NCBI RefSeq assembly: GCF_025857195.1
Contig: NZ_CP109787.1
Span: forward strand, 2,297,501-2,361,500
DNA from: Leisingera thetidis
GTDB lineage: Bacteria; Pseudomonadota; Alphaproteobacteria; Rhodobacterales; Rhodobacteraceae
DNA length: 64,000 nt
Direction of reading: 5' to 3'
Both the position numbers and the translations under genes were made by a program. The first letter of the stretch is position 1, and every line of letters starts with the position of its first letter. The notes under the pieces were generated by a model, which was given only the letters and a program-made list of their open reading frames with translations, was not told the origin of the DNA and ran no database searches. Below, piece by piece: positions 8,287 to 16,897 of this stretch.

Positions 8287-9072
8287 TCAGCCGCGGATCA
8301 CCTTGGCGAAGCTGTCGAAAATCGGCTCGTTCGAGCAGACCACGGAACCGCTGTCGATGATGCCCGCCTCCGGGTCGATCGCCTCGGCAAACCCGCCGGC
8401 CTCTTTCACGATGATGATGCCTGCGGCCAGGTCCCAGGCGTTCAGGCGGCGTTCCCAGAAGCCCTCGTAGCGGCCCGCCGCCACATAGGCCATATCCAGC
8501 GCGGCAGAGCCCCAGCGGCGCACGCCGGCGCAGGCGGGCATCAGCCGGGCCAGATCCTGCAGTGTCAGCGGCAGATCGGCACGGCCGCCGAACGGCACGC
8601 CGGTGGCAAAGATCGATTCAATCATCCGGTGGCGGCCCGACACGCGGATGCGGGTGTCGTTCATCCAGGCGCCGGCGCCCTTTTCGGCAAAGAACATCTC
8701 ATCCTTGGCAGCGTCATAGACCACGCCCGCGACGATCTTGCCCTTGTGCTCCAGCGCGATGGAAATCGCCCAGTGCGGCAGCCCGTGCAGGAAATTGGTG
8801 GTGCCGTCCAGCGGATCGACGATCCAACGGCGGGTCGGGTCCTCGCCGGCTTCCTCACCGCCCTCTTCGGCCAGCCAGCCATAGGTCGGACGGGCATTGC
8901 GCAGCTCTTCCTTGATGATCTTTTCGGCGGCGATGTCGGCCTTGGAGACAAAATCGCCGGCACCTTTCATCGACACCTGCAGGTTCTCCACCTCGCGGAA
9001 GTCTTTCACCAGGGAACGGCCAGCCTTGCGGGCGGCCTTGATCATCACATTGAGGTTTGCGCTGCCAATCAT
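8287..9072 (-). CDS. suhB: inositol-1-monophosphatase family protein (SuhB-like)
   Basis: A 261-residue Mg-dependent phosphatase of the IMPase superfamily. Metal-binding motifs are present: LAEEGGEE (first acidic site), WIVDPLDGTTNFLHG (the diagnostic DPLDGT motif, residues ~83-95) and LNAWDLAAGIIIVKEAGG near the C-terminus. These enzymes dephosphorylate myo-inositol-1-phosphate or related sugar and nucleotide phosphates; SuhB also modulates rRNA transcription in enterobacteria. The gene is monocistronic, ending at a convergent terminator. SuhB is the best match, but other IMPase paralogues cannot be excluded. Confidence 0.88.
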   Translation of the reverse strand: MIGSANLNVMIKAARKAGRSLVKDFREVENLQVSMKGAGDFVSKADIAAEKIIKEELRNARPTYGWLAEEGGEEAGEDPTRRWIVDPLDGTTNFLHGLPHWAISIALEHKGKIVAGVVYDAAKDEMFFAEKGAGAWMNDTRIRVSGRHRMIESIFATGVPFGGRADLPLTLQDLARLMPACAGVRRWGSAALDMAYVAAGRYEGFWERRLNAWDLAAGIIIVKEAGGFAEAIDPEAGIIDSGSVVCSNEPIFDSFAKVIRG

Positions 9073-9260
9073 GTCTGCAGATTCCTGTGCCGGTCGGGGA
9101 GGTGCTGGTCAAACCGTGCCTATACGCCGCCTGCCCCTTCTTGCCAAGGGGTCAAAGCGGCAAAGCGCCGGCTGCGGAATATTCCGGCTGCCAGCGGTTG
9201 CAATCGCAGGATGCGGACTACAGACTCTTGCCAGCAGATAAAACAAAGCGGAAGAAACAG

Positions 9261-10280
9261 ATGCCCGACCAGATGCAGCGTATCGTGCTGGCCAGCCGCC
9301 CCGAAGCCCAGGCCAGCGAGGAGAACTTCCGGCTGGAAACCGTGGAAATGCCCCAGCCCGGTGAAGGCGAAGTGCTTGTGAAAGTTCACTATATGTCGCT
9401 GGATCCCTACATGCGCGGGCGCATGAATGCGGGCAGATCCTATGCCGATCCAGTCGACATCGGGGAAACCATGACCGCAGGCGGCGTGGGCGAGGTGCTG
9501 GCCTCGAACAGCCCTGACTTCCGGCCCGGCGACTTTGCCCTCGGGGTGTTCGGCTGGGCCAGCCACGCCTGCGCACGGGCGACGGACATCCGCAAGCTGG
9601 ACCCGGATATGGCGCCGCTCACCACCGCGCTTGGCGTTCTCGGCATGCCGGGGTTTACCGCCTGGCATGGCTTGGACGCCTACGGCCGGCCGCAGCCCGG
9701 GGAGACCCTGGTGGTCGCCGCGGCCACCGGCCCGGTCGGCTCGATGGTGGGGCAGCTGGCGAAACAGGCGGGGCTGCGGGTCGTCGGCATCGCCGGCGGC
9801 GAGGAAAAATGCAAGCTGGCAGTGGAGGCCTTCGGCTTTGACAGCTGCCTTGACCACCGGGCCCTGGGCTCCGCCGAGGCGCTCAGCGCGGCGCTGGCCG
9901 CCGCCTGCCCGGACGGCATCGACATCTATTACGAGAATGTCGGCGGCAAGGTGCTGGAGGCAGTGCTGCCGCTGATGAACAACTTCGGCCGCATCCCGGT
10001 CTGCGGCATGATCGCCTGGTACAACAGCGCCGACAGCAATTTGACCGCCCCCGCCATCTGGCGCTCGGTGCTGACCAACTTCCTGTCCGTGAATGGCTTC
10101 ATCATCTTCAACCACTACGACCGCTATCCGAAGTTCCTGCAGGAGGTGGCCCCCAAGATCGCCAGCGGCGACATCAAATACCTGGAGGACATTGCCGAAG
10201 GGCTGGAAAACGCGCCCAAGGCGTTCCTGTCGATGATGCAGGGCGGCAATACCGGCAAGCAGATCGTCAAACTGGTCTGA
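9261..10280 (+). CDS. NADP-dependent MDR oxidoreductase (CurA / leukotriene B4 dehydrogenase-like)
   Basis: A 339-residue zinc-independent medium-chain dehydrogenase/reductase. Motifs: an N-terminal GroES-like domain with VKVHYMSLDPYMRGRM (typical of prostaglandin reductase/CurA proteins), the nucleotide-binding loop VVAAATGPVGSMVGQLAK (~150-170), then YYENVGGKVLEAVL and NFGRIPVCGMIAWYN. Members reduce the 2,3-double bond of enones, using NADPH. The start ATG follows GGAAGAAACAG. It stands alone between the IMPase and metR. The physiological substrate is not deducible. Confidence 0.9.
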   Translation: MPDQMQRIVLASRPEAQASEENFRLETVEMPQPGEGEVLVKVHYMSLDPYMRGRMNAGRSYADPVDIGETMTAGGVGEVLASNSPDFRPGDFALGVFGWASHACARATDIRKLDPDMAPLTTALGVLGMPGFTAWHGLDAYGRPQPGETLVVAAATGPVGSMVGQLAKQAGLRVVGIAGGEEKCKLAVEAFGFDSCLDHRALGSAEALSAALAAACPDGIDIYYENVGGKVLEAVLPLMNNFGRIPVCGMIAWYNSADSNLTAPAIWRSVLTNFLSVNGFIIFNHYDRYPKFLQEVAPKIASGDIKYLEDIAEGLENAPKAFLSMMQGGNTGKQIVKLV

Positions 10281-10364
10281 AGCGCAGCCCGGCACCTGCC
10301 GGATCACGCAACCGCGCGGAGCGGGCACGGAAGCCGGAACGGCGCCCGGCCGCTCCGCGCTTTC

Positions 10365-11270
10365 CTAGACCTGCTGCAGCTTGCGGGCCTCCACCTTGGC
10401 CAGCCGGATCAGCTCCTGCATATAGGGCTTCTCGCGGTCCTCCGCCCGGATGGCTGCATAGAGGCGACGGGTGATGCCGGATTTGGTCAGCGGCCGGGTC
10501 ACGTAGTCGGAGGAATATTTCACCTCCCGCACCACCCAGTCCGGCAGCACCGACACCCCCCGGTTCGACGCGACCAGCAGCAGGATCACCGCCGTCAGCT
10601 CCACCTGGCGGATCGAGGCCGGCTCCACCCCCGCCGGGATCAGCAGCTGGCTGAACACGTCCAGCCGGGTCTTGTCCACCGGGTAGGTGATCAGGTTCTG
10701 GCCGACGAAATCCGCGGCTTCGACATAAGGCTTCTCCGCCAGCGGGTGCTGGGCAGAGGCAACAAACACGGCATTGTAGTCAAACAGTTCGATGAACTCG
10801 ACACCGGCGATATCTTCGGGATCGGAGGAGACAACCAGATCCACGTCTTCCTTCAGCAGCGCGGGCAGCGCGTCAAAAGCCAGGCCGGGGCGGATATCCA
10901 CATCCACATCCCCCCAGTTCTTGCGGAACCCCTCCAGCACCGGAAACAGCCATTCGAAACAGGCGTGGCATTCGATTGCAATGTGCATCCTGCCGGTGTT
11001 CCCCTCCCGCAATGAGGAAAATTCTGCTTGTGCCGCCTCCACTTGCGGCAGAACCTGCTCTGCCAGCCGCAGCAGACGCAGTCCCGCCGGCGACAGTTTC
11101 ATCGGCTTGGAGCGGCGGATGAACAGCTCCACCCCCGCCTGCTCCTCCAGCCCCTTCACCTGATGGCTCAGCGCGCTTTGGGTGATGTTCAGCTGCTCCG
11201 CAGCCCGGGCCAAGCCGCCGGCCTCGTGAATGGCCTTGATGGTGCGCAAATGGCGGAATTCGATATGCAT
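10365..11270 (-). CDS. metR: LysR-family regulator, MetR-like
   Basis: A 301-residue LysR-type transcriptional regulator: an N-terminal winged HTH (FRHLRTIKAIHEAGGLARAA, NITQSALSHQVKGLEEQ) and a periplasmic-binding-like effector domain (~90-295). It is divergent from metF (98 bp apart) and its HTH sequence is MetR-like, so homocysteine-responsive control of methionine and one-carbon genes is likely. The identification as MetR rests on this context and family resemblance. Confidence 0.85.
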   Translation of the reverse strand: MHIEFRHLRTIKAIHEAGGLARAAEQLNITQSALSHQVKGLEEQAGVELFIRRSKPMKLSPAGLRLLRLAEQVLPQVEAAQAEFSSLREGNTGRMHIAIECHACFEWLFPVLEGFRKNWGDVDVDIRPGLAFDALPALLKEDVDLVVSSDPEDIAGVEFIELFDYNAVFVASAQHPLAEKPYVEAADFVGQNLITYPVDKTRLDVFSQLLIPAGVEPASIRQVELTAVILLLVASNRGVSVLPDWVVREVKYSSDYVTRPLTKSGITRRLYAAIRAEDREKPYMQELIRLAKVEARKLQQV

Positions 11271-11304
11271 CCTATCAGATCGCTCATGTTAATCTTGAGT
11301 ATTA

Positions 11305-11317
11305 TGAAATTGTCTCA
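11305..11317. promoter_or_regulatory. candidate MetR/LysR binding site
   Basis: TGAAATTGTCTCA (a TGA-N7-TCA inverted pair) within the metR-metF gap, resembling the TGAA-type half-sites of MetR operators. It lies about 52 bp upstream of the metF start and 35 bp upstream of the metR start. Identified by eye only. Confidence 0.4.
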
Positions 11318-11368
11318 CAATGCTGCGCGTGCAACAAGGGCTGAAATCAACCTAGCGAGAGACCTGAG

Positions 11369-12238
11369 ATGACGACGCCCAAGATTTCCTTTGAATTCTT
11401 CCCGCCGCAGAATCTCGAAGCCTCCTTCCGGCTTTGGGACACCGTGCAGGTCCTCGCCCCGATGGACCCGCGGTTTGTCTCGGTGACTTATGGTGCCGGC
11501 GGCACCACCCGCACCCTAACCCGCGATGCAGTGTCGACGCTGCACAAATCCTCCGGCCTGAACGTCGCGGCGCATCTGACCTGCGTCAACGCCTCCAAGG
11601 CGGAAACGCTGGAAATCGCCGATCAGTTCGCCGAGGCCGGCGTGACCGAGATTGTTGCCCTGCGCGGCGACCCGCCCAAGGGCGAAGGCAAGTTCATCCC
11701 GCACCCCGACGGCTTTGCCAATTCGGTGGAGCTGATCAAGGGCCTGGCCCTGCGCGGCAATTTCAACATCAAGGTCGGCGCCTACCCGGACCGTCACCCG
11801 GAGGCCGCCAACCAGTCCGCAGATGTGGAATGGCTGAAGCGCAAGCTGGATGCCGGTGCAGATGAGGCGCTGACCCAGTTCTTCTTCGAGGCCGAGACCT
11901 TCTTCCGCTTCCGCGATGCCTGCGAAAAAGCCGGGATCGACGGCAGCAAGCTGACCCCCGGCATTCTGCCGATCGAGAACTGGAAGGGCGCGCGCAGCTT
12001 CGCCAAACGCTGCGGCACCATCATCCCTCAATGGGTCGAGGACGCCTTTGACAAGGCTGTCCGTGACGACCGCGAGGACCTGCTGGCCACGGCGCTGTGC
12101 ACCGAGCTGTGCTCGGACCTGCTGGAGGGCGGTGTCAGCAAGCTGCATTTCTACACGCTGAACCGGCCGGAACTGACGCGCGACGTCTGCTTTGCACTGG
12201 GCATTGCCCCCAAGGTGGTGCTGGAGAACGTGGCGTAA
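11369..12238 (+). CDS. metF: methylenetetrahydrofolate reductase
   Basis: A 289-residue FAD-dependent MetF, reducing 5,10-methylene-THF to 5-methyl-THF for methionine synthesis. Motifs: the N-terminal ISFEFFPPQN with the catalytic Glu, FVSVTYGAGGTTR, HLTCVNAS, IVALRGDPPKG, VGAYPDRHPEA, DAGADEALTQFFFEAETFF and GVSKLHFYTLNRPELTRDVC at the C-terminus. Length matches bacterial MetF. It is transcribed divergently from the MetR-like regulator. The start ATG follows GAGAGACCTGAG. Confidence 0.97.
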   Translation: MTTPKISFEFFPPQNLEASFRLWDTVQVLAPMDPRFVSVTYGAGGTTRTLTRDAVSTLHKSSGLNVAAHLTCVNASKAETLEIADQFAEAGVTEIVALRGDPPKGEGKFIPHPDGFANSVELIKGLALRGNFNIKVGAYPDRHPEAANQSADVEWLKRKLDAGADEALTQFFFEAETFFRFRDACEKAGIDGSKLTPGILPIENWKGARSFAKRCGTIIPQWVEDAFDKAVRDDREDLLATALCTELCSDLLEGGVSKLHFYTLNRPELTRDVCFALGIAPKVVLENVA

Positions 12239-12302
12239 GAGTTGCGCCCATCGGCGCGCGGTTTCAAATGGAGGGAACGCCCCCGCCAAGGACCCGCGCG
12301 CC

Positions 12303-12782
12303 ATGATCCATGCCCAAAAGCCCTCCGACCTGCTGACGGCGGAACAGATCAGCCGGATCTCCGGCCTTGATTTCATGCAAGGCATCCTGGAAGGACGCCT
12401 GCCCGGCCCGCCGATCGCTGAAACGCTGGGCTACCGCCTGCACTCCGTCGAAGAGGGCCGGGTTGTGTTCCGCGGCACCCCGGATTTCCACGTCTGCAAC
12501 CCGATGGGCACCGTGCATGGCGGCTGGTACGGCACGCTCCTGGACAGCGCGATGGCCTGCGCGGTGATGACCAGGGTGCCTGCAGGCTCGGTCTACACAA
12601 CGCTGGAATACAAGATCAACATCCTGCGGCCGGTGCCGCTGGGTACCCTGATCGATTGCACCGGCACCGTTGACCATGCCGGCCGCTCCACCGGTGTCGC
12701 ACATGGCGAGCTCCGCGGCGCCGGGGACGGCCGGCTCTATGCAACCGGCTCCACCACCTGCATCGTGATGAAGACCGCTTAG
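12303..12782 (+). CDS. PaaI-type hotdog-fold thioesterase
   Basis: A 159-residue hotdog-domain protein. The core motif is FHVCNPMGTVHGGWYGTLLDSAMACAV, the NxxGxxHGG signature of PaaI/YbgC-like acyl-CoA thioesterases, followed by TLEYKINILRPVP and a conserved final strand (ATGSTTCIVM). It probably hydrolyses an acyl- or aryl-CoA in the cytoplasm; substrate unknown. It follows metF by 64 bp and may be cotranscribed. A purine-rich AAGGA precedes the ATG by about 11 bp. Confidence 0.88.
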   Translation: MIHAQKPSDLLTAEQISRISGLDFMQGILEGRLPGPPIAETLGYRLHSVEEGRVVFRGTPDFHVCNPMGTVHGGWYGTLLDSAMACAVMTRVPAGSVYTTLEYKINILRPVPLGTLIDCTGTVDHAGRSTGVAHGELRGAGDGRLYATGSTTCIVMKTA

Positions 12783-12876
12783 GCCGGGACGCCGGAATAC
12801 CGGTCCCGTCCTTGCCGGCGGCAGGTATCCGGTTATGTACTGGTCAGTATCCCATTGTGCAGCAGAAGGGCCGGTC

Positions 12877-13392
12877 ATGCCGCCAAACTCTTTCGCGCGG
12901 GCCGCCACTGCCCGCATTCAAGTTCTGGCCGCCGCCGCCGAGCTGGATTTCCTGGATACGCAATCCATTGTCCTGCCGGTACAGATCACGCCGCTGGAGG
13001 CCTGGACAATGATGCACGCCCAGCCGCTGCCTGGCCTGAGATTGGCGTTCTGGCTGCGTGACGCGGTATCCGCCCGGTTCGGGGTCAAGCGCATCGGCGG
13101 CATTTCCGGGCGGCCGCACAGGGAGGTACAACCTGGCGACATGCTGGATTTCTTCCTGGTGGAAGCTGTGTCAGACGAGGTTCTGACCCTCACCGTGCGG
13201 GATCGGCATCTGGACGTGATGACCTGCATTTCCAGCGCAAGCGGTGTTCTCTCGGTGACCTCGTCCGTGCAAACGCATAACCTGTTCGGCCGCCTTTACA
13301 TGGTGCCTGTCCGGCCCGCTCACAGGCTGATCGTGGCAATAATGCTGAAACGGCTGCGGCAGGATCTGGCGCGGCGCAGGGCCGCCGGCTGA
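12877..13392 (+). CDS. DUF2867 family protein
   Basis: A 171-residue protein with the DUF2867 pattern: a middle segment with FWLRDAVSARFGVKRIGGIS, then LDFFLVEAVSDEVLTLTVRDRHLD, and a basic C-terminal tail (VPVRPAHRLIVAIMLKRLRQ). DUF2867 domains occur alone or fused to NAD-dependent epimerases and may have a START-like fold; no activity is established. The ATG at 12877 with AGAAGGG upstream is preferred over an in-frame start at 12835. Probably a single-gene unit. Confidence 0.75.
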   Translation: MPPNSFARAATARIQVLAAAAELDFLDTQSIVLPVQITPLEAWTMMHAQPLPGLRLAFWLRDAVSARFGVKRIGGISGRPHREVQPGDMLDFFLVEAVSDEVLTLTVRDRHLDVMTCISSASGVLSVTSSVQTHNLFGRLYMVPVRPAHRLIVAIMLKRLRQDLARRRAAG

Positions 13393-13497
13393 CAGCACCC
13401 GGGGTTCCACAAGGCCCCCGAGCAGGCCTTGCTCAATCCCGCTTTCTGCCAGCTGCGCATGACGGAGCAGCCGGCCGCAGCCGGGTCCCGTCCGCAC

Positions 13498-14574
13498 TCA
13501 AGTCTTGGAGAACATCGCCAGCCATCCGCCCGCTGCAGCCACGTCACGCTTGCCCGCATCGACGCTGCTGTGCAAACGCTCGCTGCCGTCCAGCCCGACC
13601 CGGCGGCGGCTGCGCAACAGGAAGATCTTGCCCCAGCCGCGCCAAGTGCCCACCGAAGGCGCATTCGGGTCCACCGGAAAGCGCATCCGCCAATCCAGCG
13701 GCAGCGGCAAGCCGCGGTCCTCGGCCTTTTCCAGCATCCAGACCAGCGGAATATTGGCCAGCGGCCGGGCTTCTTCAAACCCGCCGAGCTGGCCGCCGAC
13801 GTCGCCGTGCGCTCCGCGGAACCAGACCTGCTCAACATGGCCGTCCCAGCCCTTCGGGCAATCCCAGAGCACCGGCTTGAACACTTCCCTTGTCTCATCC
13901 AGCGCCAGTGCGTGGTAGCCGCTTTTGACGTGGTGCCCCAGCTGATGGTTATGGAAGTTGTGCCGGTTCTCCGCCCAGCGCCAGAGCAGCGGCAGACGCA
14001 GGCCCAGCGCTTTGACGGTGTCCCAGACGCCGACCATCTCGATCTCCACCTCGTCATGGCAATGGGCTTTGGTAAAGGCGTCCGATGTCTTGCTGCGGCC
14101 GTTCAGCCGGTAATGCCGGTAAGCGGTGCGGATATTGCGCACGGTGGCGTGCTCCGCCTTCAAAAGGCCGATCCGGTCAATGACCCCCGCCAGCGAGCGC
14201 ACCGCATAGGCGCCGCGGGAATAGCCGAGCAGATAGATCCGGTCGCCGGGGCGGTAACGGGAAGCAAGATACCCGTAGGCGCGGCGGATCTGGCGGTTGA
14301 TGCCGCGCCCCATCATCACGTCCGGGGCACTGCCCCAGCCCTTCCACTGGACGCCGGATTCGTAGAATACAGAAACCTGCCCGCCCATCTGGCGGCACAG
14401 CCGGTAGACCTGGCCGGCATGGGTTTCATGGCCCTCATCCAGCGTCGACATGGTGCCGTCCAGGATGATCACATGGGCCTGCGGCCCGCGCAGCTTGGTT
14501 TCGCCGGAATGCTCCGAGCGCAGCGGCCGTCCGAGCCACCCAAGAACCCTTTTACTCAGCTGCGTCAGAAACAT
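13498..14574 (-). CDS. DUF2235 alpha/beta-hydrolase (Tle1-like phospholipase domain)
   Basis: A 358-residue protein with a DUF2235 domain. Motifs: VIILDGTMSTLDEG at the N-terminus, the nucleophile elbow IYLLGYSRGAYAVRSLAG (GxSxG, Ser at ~120), an acidic segment VEIEMVGVWDTVKALG, and the late VWFRGAHGDVGGQ with the catalytic His. DUF2235 includes type VI secretion phospholipase effectors of the Tle1 family. No T6SS gene, VgrG or immunity gene adjoins here, so a housekeeping hydrolase is at least as likely. Its start overlaps the end of the upstream CoxL-like gene by 23 bp, implying translational coupling. No signal peptide is visible. Confidence 0.85.
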   Translation of the reverse strand: MFLTQLSKRVLGWLGRPLRSEHSGETKLRGPQAHVIILDGTMSTLDEGHETHAGQVYRLCRQMGGQVSVFYESGVQWKGWGSAPDVMMGRGINRQIRRAYGYLASRYRPGDRIYLLGYSRGAYAVRSLAGVIDRIGLLKAEHATVRNIRTAYRHYRLNGRSKTSDAFTKAHCHDEVEIEMVGVWDTVKALGLRLPLLWRWAENRHNFHNHQLGHHVKSGYHALALDETREVFKPVLWDCPKGWDGHVEQVWFRGAHGDVGGQLGGFEEARPLANIPLVWMLEKAEDRGLPLPLDWRMRFPVDPNAPSVGTWRGWGKIFLLRSRRRVGLDGSERLHSSVDAGKRDVAAAGGWLAMFSKT

Positions 14575-16849
14575 CCCTAAGCACTTCCCAAATCCTCAGC
14601 GGCGTGAACGGCATGTCCACTTGCCGCACGCCGCGGTCCCAGACGGCGTCCTGCACCGCATTTGCAACAGCGGCCAGCGCGCCGACGGTGCCCGCCTCGC
14701 CGCAGCCCTTCATCCCCATGGGATTTTGCGTCGAAGGCACCGGCTCGGAGGTAAACCCAATCATGGGGACGCCGCTTGCCCGCGGCAAGGCATAGTCCAT
14801 GAACGAAGCTGTGAGCAGTTGTCCGTCTGCATCATAGACAACCCGCTCCAGCATGGCCTGTCCCAGCCCCTGCGCCACCCCGCCGTGCACCTGCCCTTCA
14901 GCCAGCACCGGGTTGATCAGATTACCGAAATCGTCGACTACAGTGTAGCGCTCGACATCTGCTTGCCCAGTCTCGGGATCGATAACAATTTCGGCAATAT
15001 GTGCGCCATTCGGAAACGAGCGCCCCGGCAGCCGGGCCCGCGCCGCGTGACGCTGCAGATCAAGCCGCCCTTGCGCGCGGGCCATCTCGGCCGCCTCCAG
15101 CAAGGAAGGCGTCAGATTGGATCCCGGAGCGCGGAACGTTTCGCCGTCGAATTCCACGGCCTCTTCCTTGACGCCCATCTCCTCCGCCAGGAAGGGAATG
15201 AAGGCGGCAATCATCGCGTCCACCGCCGCCAGCATGGCATTGGCCTGCGTCGTCACCGAGCGCGACCCGCCGGTGCCGCCGCCCGTGGCAATGCGGTCGC
15301 TGTCGCCCTGAATGACCTGGATGTTTTCTGCCGGGATACCGCTCTGGTCGGCCAGGAACTGGGCATAGACGGTTTCATGCCCCTGTCCGTTGCTTTGCGT
15401 GCCGACATAGATGTTCACCCGGCTGTCCTCCAGAAACTCCACTTCCGCGCCTTCTGAAGGATCGCCCAAAATACTTTCGATATAGTAACACAGCCCGACG
15501 CCCCGGTACTTGCCGCGTTTACCATCTGCAGAACGGCGGGCTGCGAATCCCTCCAGGTCCGCCTCCTGCGCCGCCCGGCTCAGGACTTTGCCGAAATCGC
15601 CCACATCATAGGTCTCCCCGGTCACGGTGCCATAGGGAAAGGCGGCCGGCTTGATGAAGTTCCGCCGCCTCAGCTCCCACGGATCCACCCCCAGCTCGCG
15701 CGCGGCGCGGTCCATTGCCCGCTCCAGCACATAGATCGCCTCCGGCCGCCCGGCGCCGCGGTAGGCATCGACCTGGGTGGTGTTGGTATAGATCCCCTCC
15801 ACCTGCAGCCAGGCGGTCCGGATGTCATAAACCCCCGCCAGCACCCGGCTGAACAGCTGGGTCTGGATCGGCTGGCCGAAATGCGAGTTATAGGCACCGA
15901 GATTGCAGCGGGTGCTGACCCTGTAGGCGGTGATCTTCAGATCCGCGTCAAAAGCCAGTTCCGCCAGCGAGGTCAGGTCCCGGCCGCCATTGTCGCTCAG
16001 CATCGACTCGGTCCGGTCGGCGATCCAGAACACCGGCTGCCCCAGCGCGCGGGCAGCCTGAGCGACCGCAAAATACTCCGGGTAGGGAAAGGCCTTCATG
16101 CCGAAACCGCCGCCCACATCCGGGATCGTGACTTTGACGTCAGCCTCATCCAGATGCATCTTGGCCGCCAGCTGCGACTTGATCGCCCAGACCCCCTGCC
16201 CGCCCAGGCAGAAATGCAGCCGCCCGTCCTCCCATTCGGCAAAGCAGCCGCGGGGTTCCATCGAATTGACGATGATCCGGTTGTCTTCCACCTGCAGCGC
16301 AACGGTATGGGCCGCGGTCCGGAACGCCTCGGCGGTTGCGGCCTCGTCCCCCAACCCCCAGTCAAACGCCTTGTTGTCCGGAACTTCCGGATGCAGCGCC
16401 TCGCCTCCCGGCTGCACATCCAGCTTCACCGGCAAGTCGTCGATACCCAATTCGATCAGTTCACCCGCATCGCGGGCCTGGTCCAGCGTGCCGGCCACGA
16501 CCACCGCCACCGGCTCCCCGACATAACGCACCCGGCCGCGCGCCAGCATCGGCCGTTCGGGGGAGGCACCGCGGGAGCCGTCCCGGTTCTTCACCGTCGT
16601 GCCATCCATGGACACGTCAATACCGGCCGCCTCCAGATCCTCCAGGGTGATCACTGCGTGGACCCCCTCGGCTTCGCGCGCGGCCTCAACGTTCAGCGCG
16701 GTGATCCTCCCATGCGCCACCGGGCTGCGCAGCACCCAGGCGCGCAGAGACCCCGCCGGTGCCGTATCCTCGATGTACCGCCCCTGCCCGGTCAGGAAAC
16801 GCACATCCTCAACCCGTTTCACTGGCTGGCTTTTGCCGAATTTGTCCAT
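14552..16849 (-). CDS. xanthine dehydrogenase-family molybdopterin-binding subunit (CoxL-like, form II)
   Basis: A 765-residue large subunit of the molybdenum hydroxylase family. Features: N-terminal RVEDVRFLTGQGRYIEDT typical of CoxL, SMEPRGCFAEW, TIPDVGGGFGMKAFPYPE, the active-site loop AYRGAGRPEAIYVLE (form II; form I CO dehydrogenases have AYxCSFR), and the C-terminal MKGCGEAGTVGALAA with the catalytic Glu. It would bind Mo-pterin and hydroxylate an unknown substrate. The small FeS (CoxS) and medium FAD (CoxM) subunits are not adjacent in this window, which is odd for the family. It overlaps the DUF2235 gene downstream. Confidence 0.93.
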   Translation of the reverse strand: MDKFGKSQPVKRVEDVRFLTGQGRYIEDTAPAGSLRAWVLRSPVAHGRITALNVEAAREAEGVHAVITLEDLEAAGIDVSMDGTTVKNRDGSRGASPERPMLARGRVRYVGEPVAVVVAGTLDQARDAGELIELGIDDLPVKLDVQPGGEALHPEVPDNKAFDWGLGDEAATAEAFRTAAHTVALQVEDNRIIVNSMEPRGCFAEWEDGRLHFCLGGQGVWAIKSQLAAKMHLDEADVKVTIPDVGGGFGMKAFPYPEYFAVAQAARALGQPVFWIADRTESMLSDNGGRDLTSLAELAFDADLKITAYRVSTRCNLGAYNSHFGQPIQTQLFSRVLAGVYDIRTAWLQVEGIYTNTTQVDAYRGAGRPEAIYVLERAMDRAARELGVDPWELRRRNFIKPAAFPYGTVTGETYDVGDFGKVLSRAAQEADLEGFAARRSADGKRGKYRGVGLCYYIESILGDPSEGAEVEFLEDSRVNIYVGTQSNGQGHETVYAQFLADQSGIPAENIQVIQGDSDRIATGGGTGGSRSVTTQANAMLAAVDAMIAAFIPFLAEEMGVKEEAVEFDGETFRAPGSNLTPSLLEAAEMARAQGRLDLQRHAARARLPGRSFPNGAHIAEIVIDPETGQADVERYTVVDDFGNLINPVLAEGQVHGGVAQGLGQAMLERVVYDADGQLLTASFMDYALPRASGVPMIGFTSEPVPSTQNPMGMKGCGEAGTVGALAAVANAVQDAVWDRGVRQVDMPFTPLRIWEVLRDVSDAAE

Positions 16850-16897
16850 GCTCGCCCCCTGTCCGCTCTCGCCGCTGTTCCGGGGGCGAGACTACTG

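Noticed and set aside
13498..14574. Type VI secretion phospholipase effector locus
   Set aside because: DUF2235 domain alone; no VgrG, PAAR, chaperone or immunity gene adjacent.
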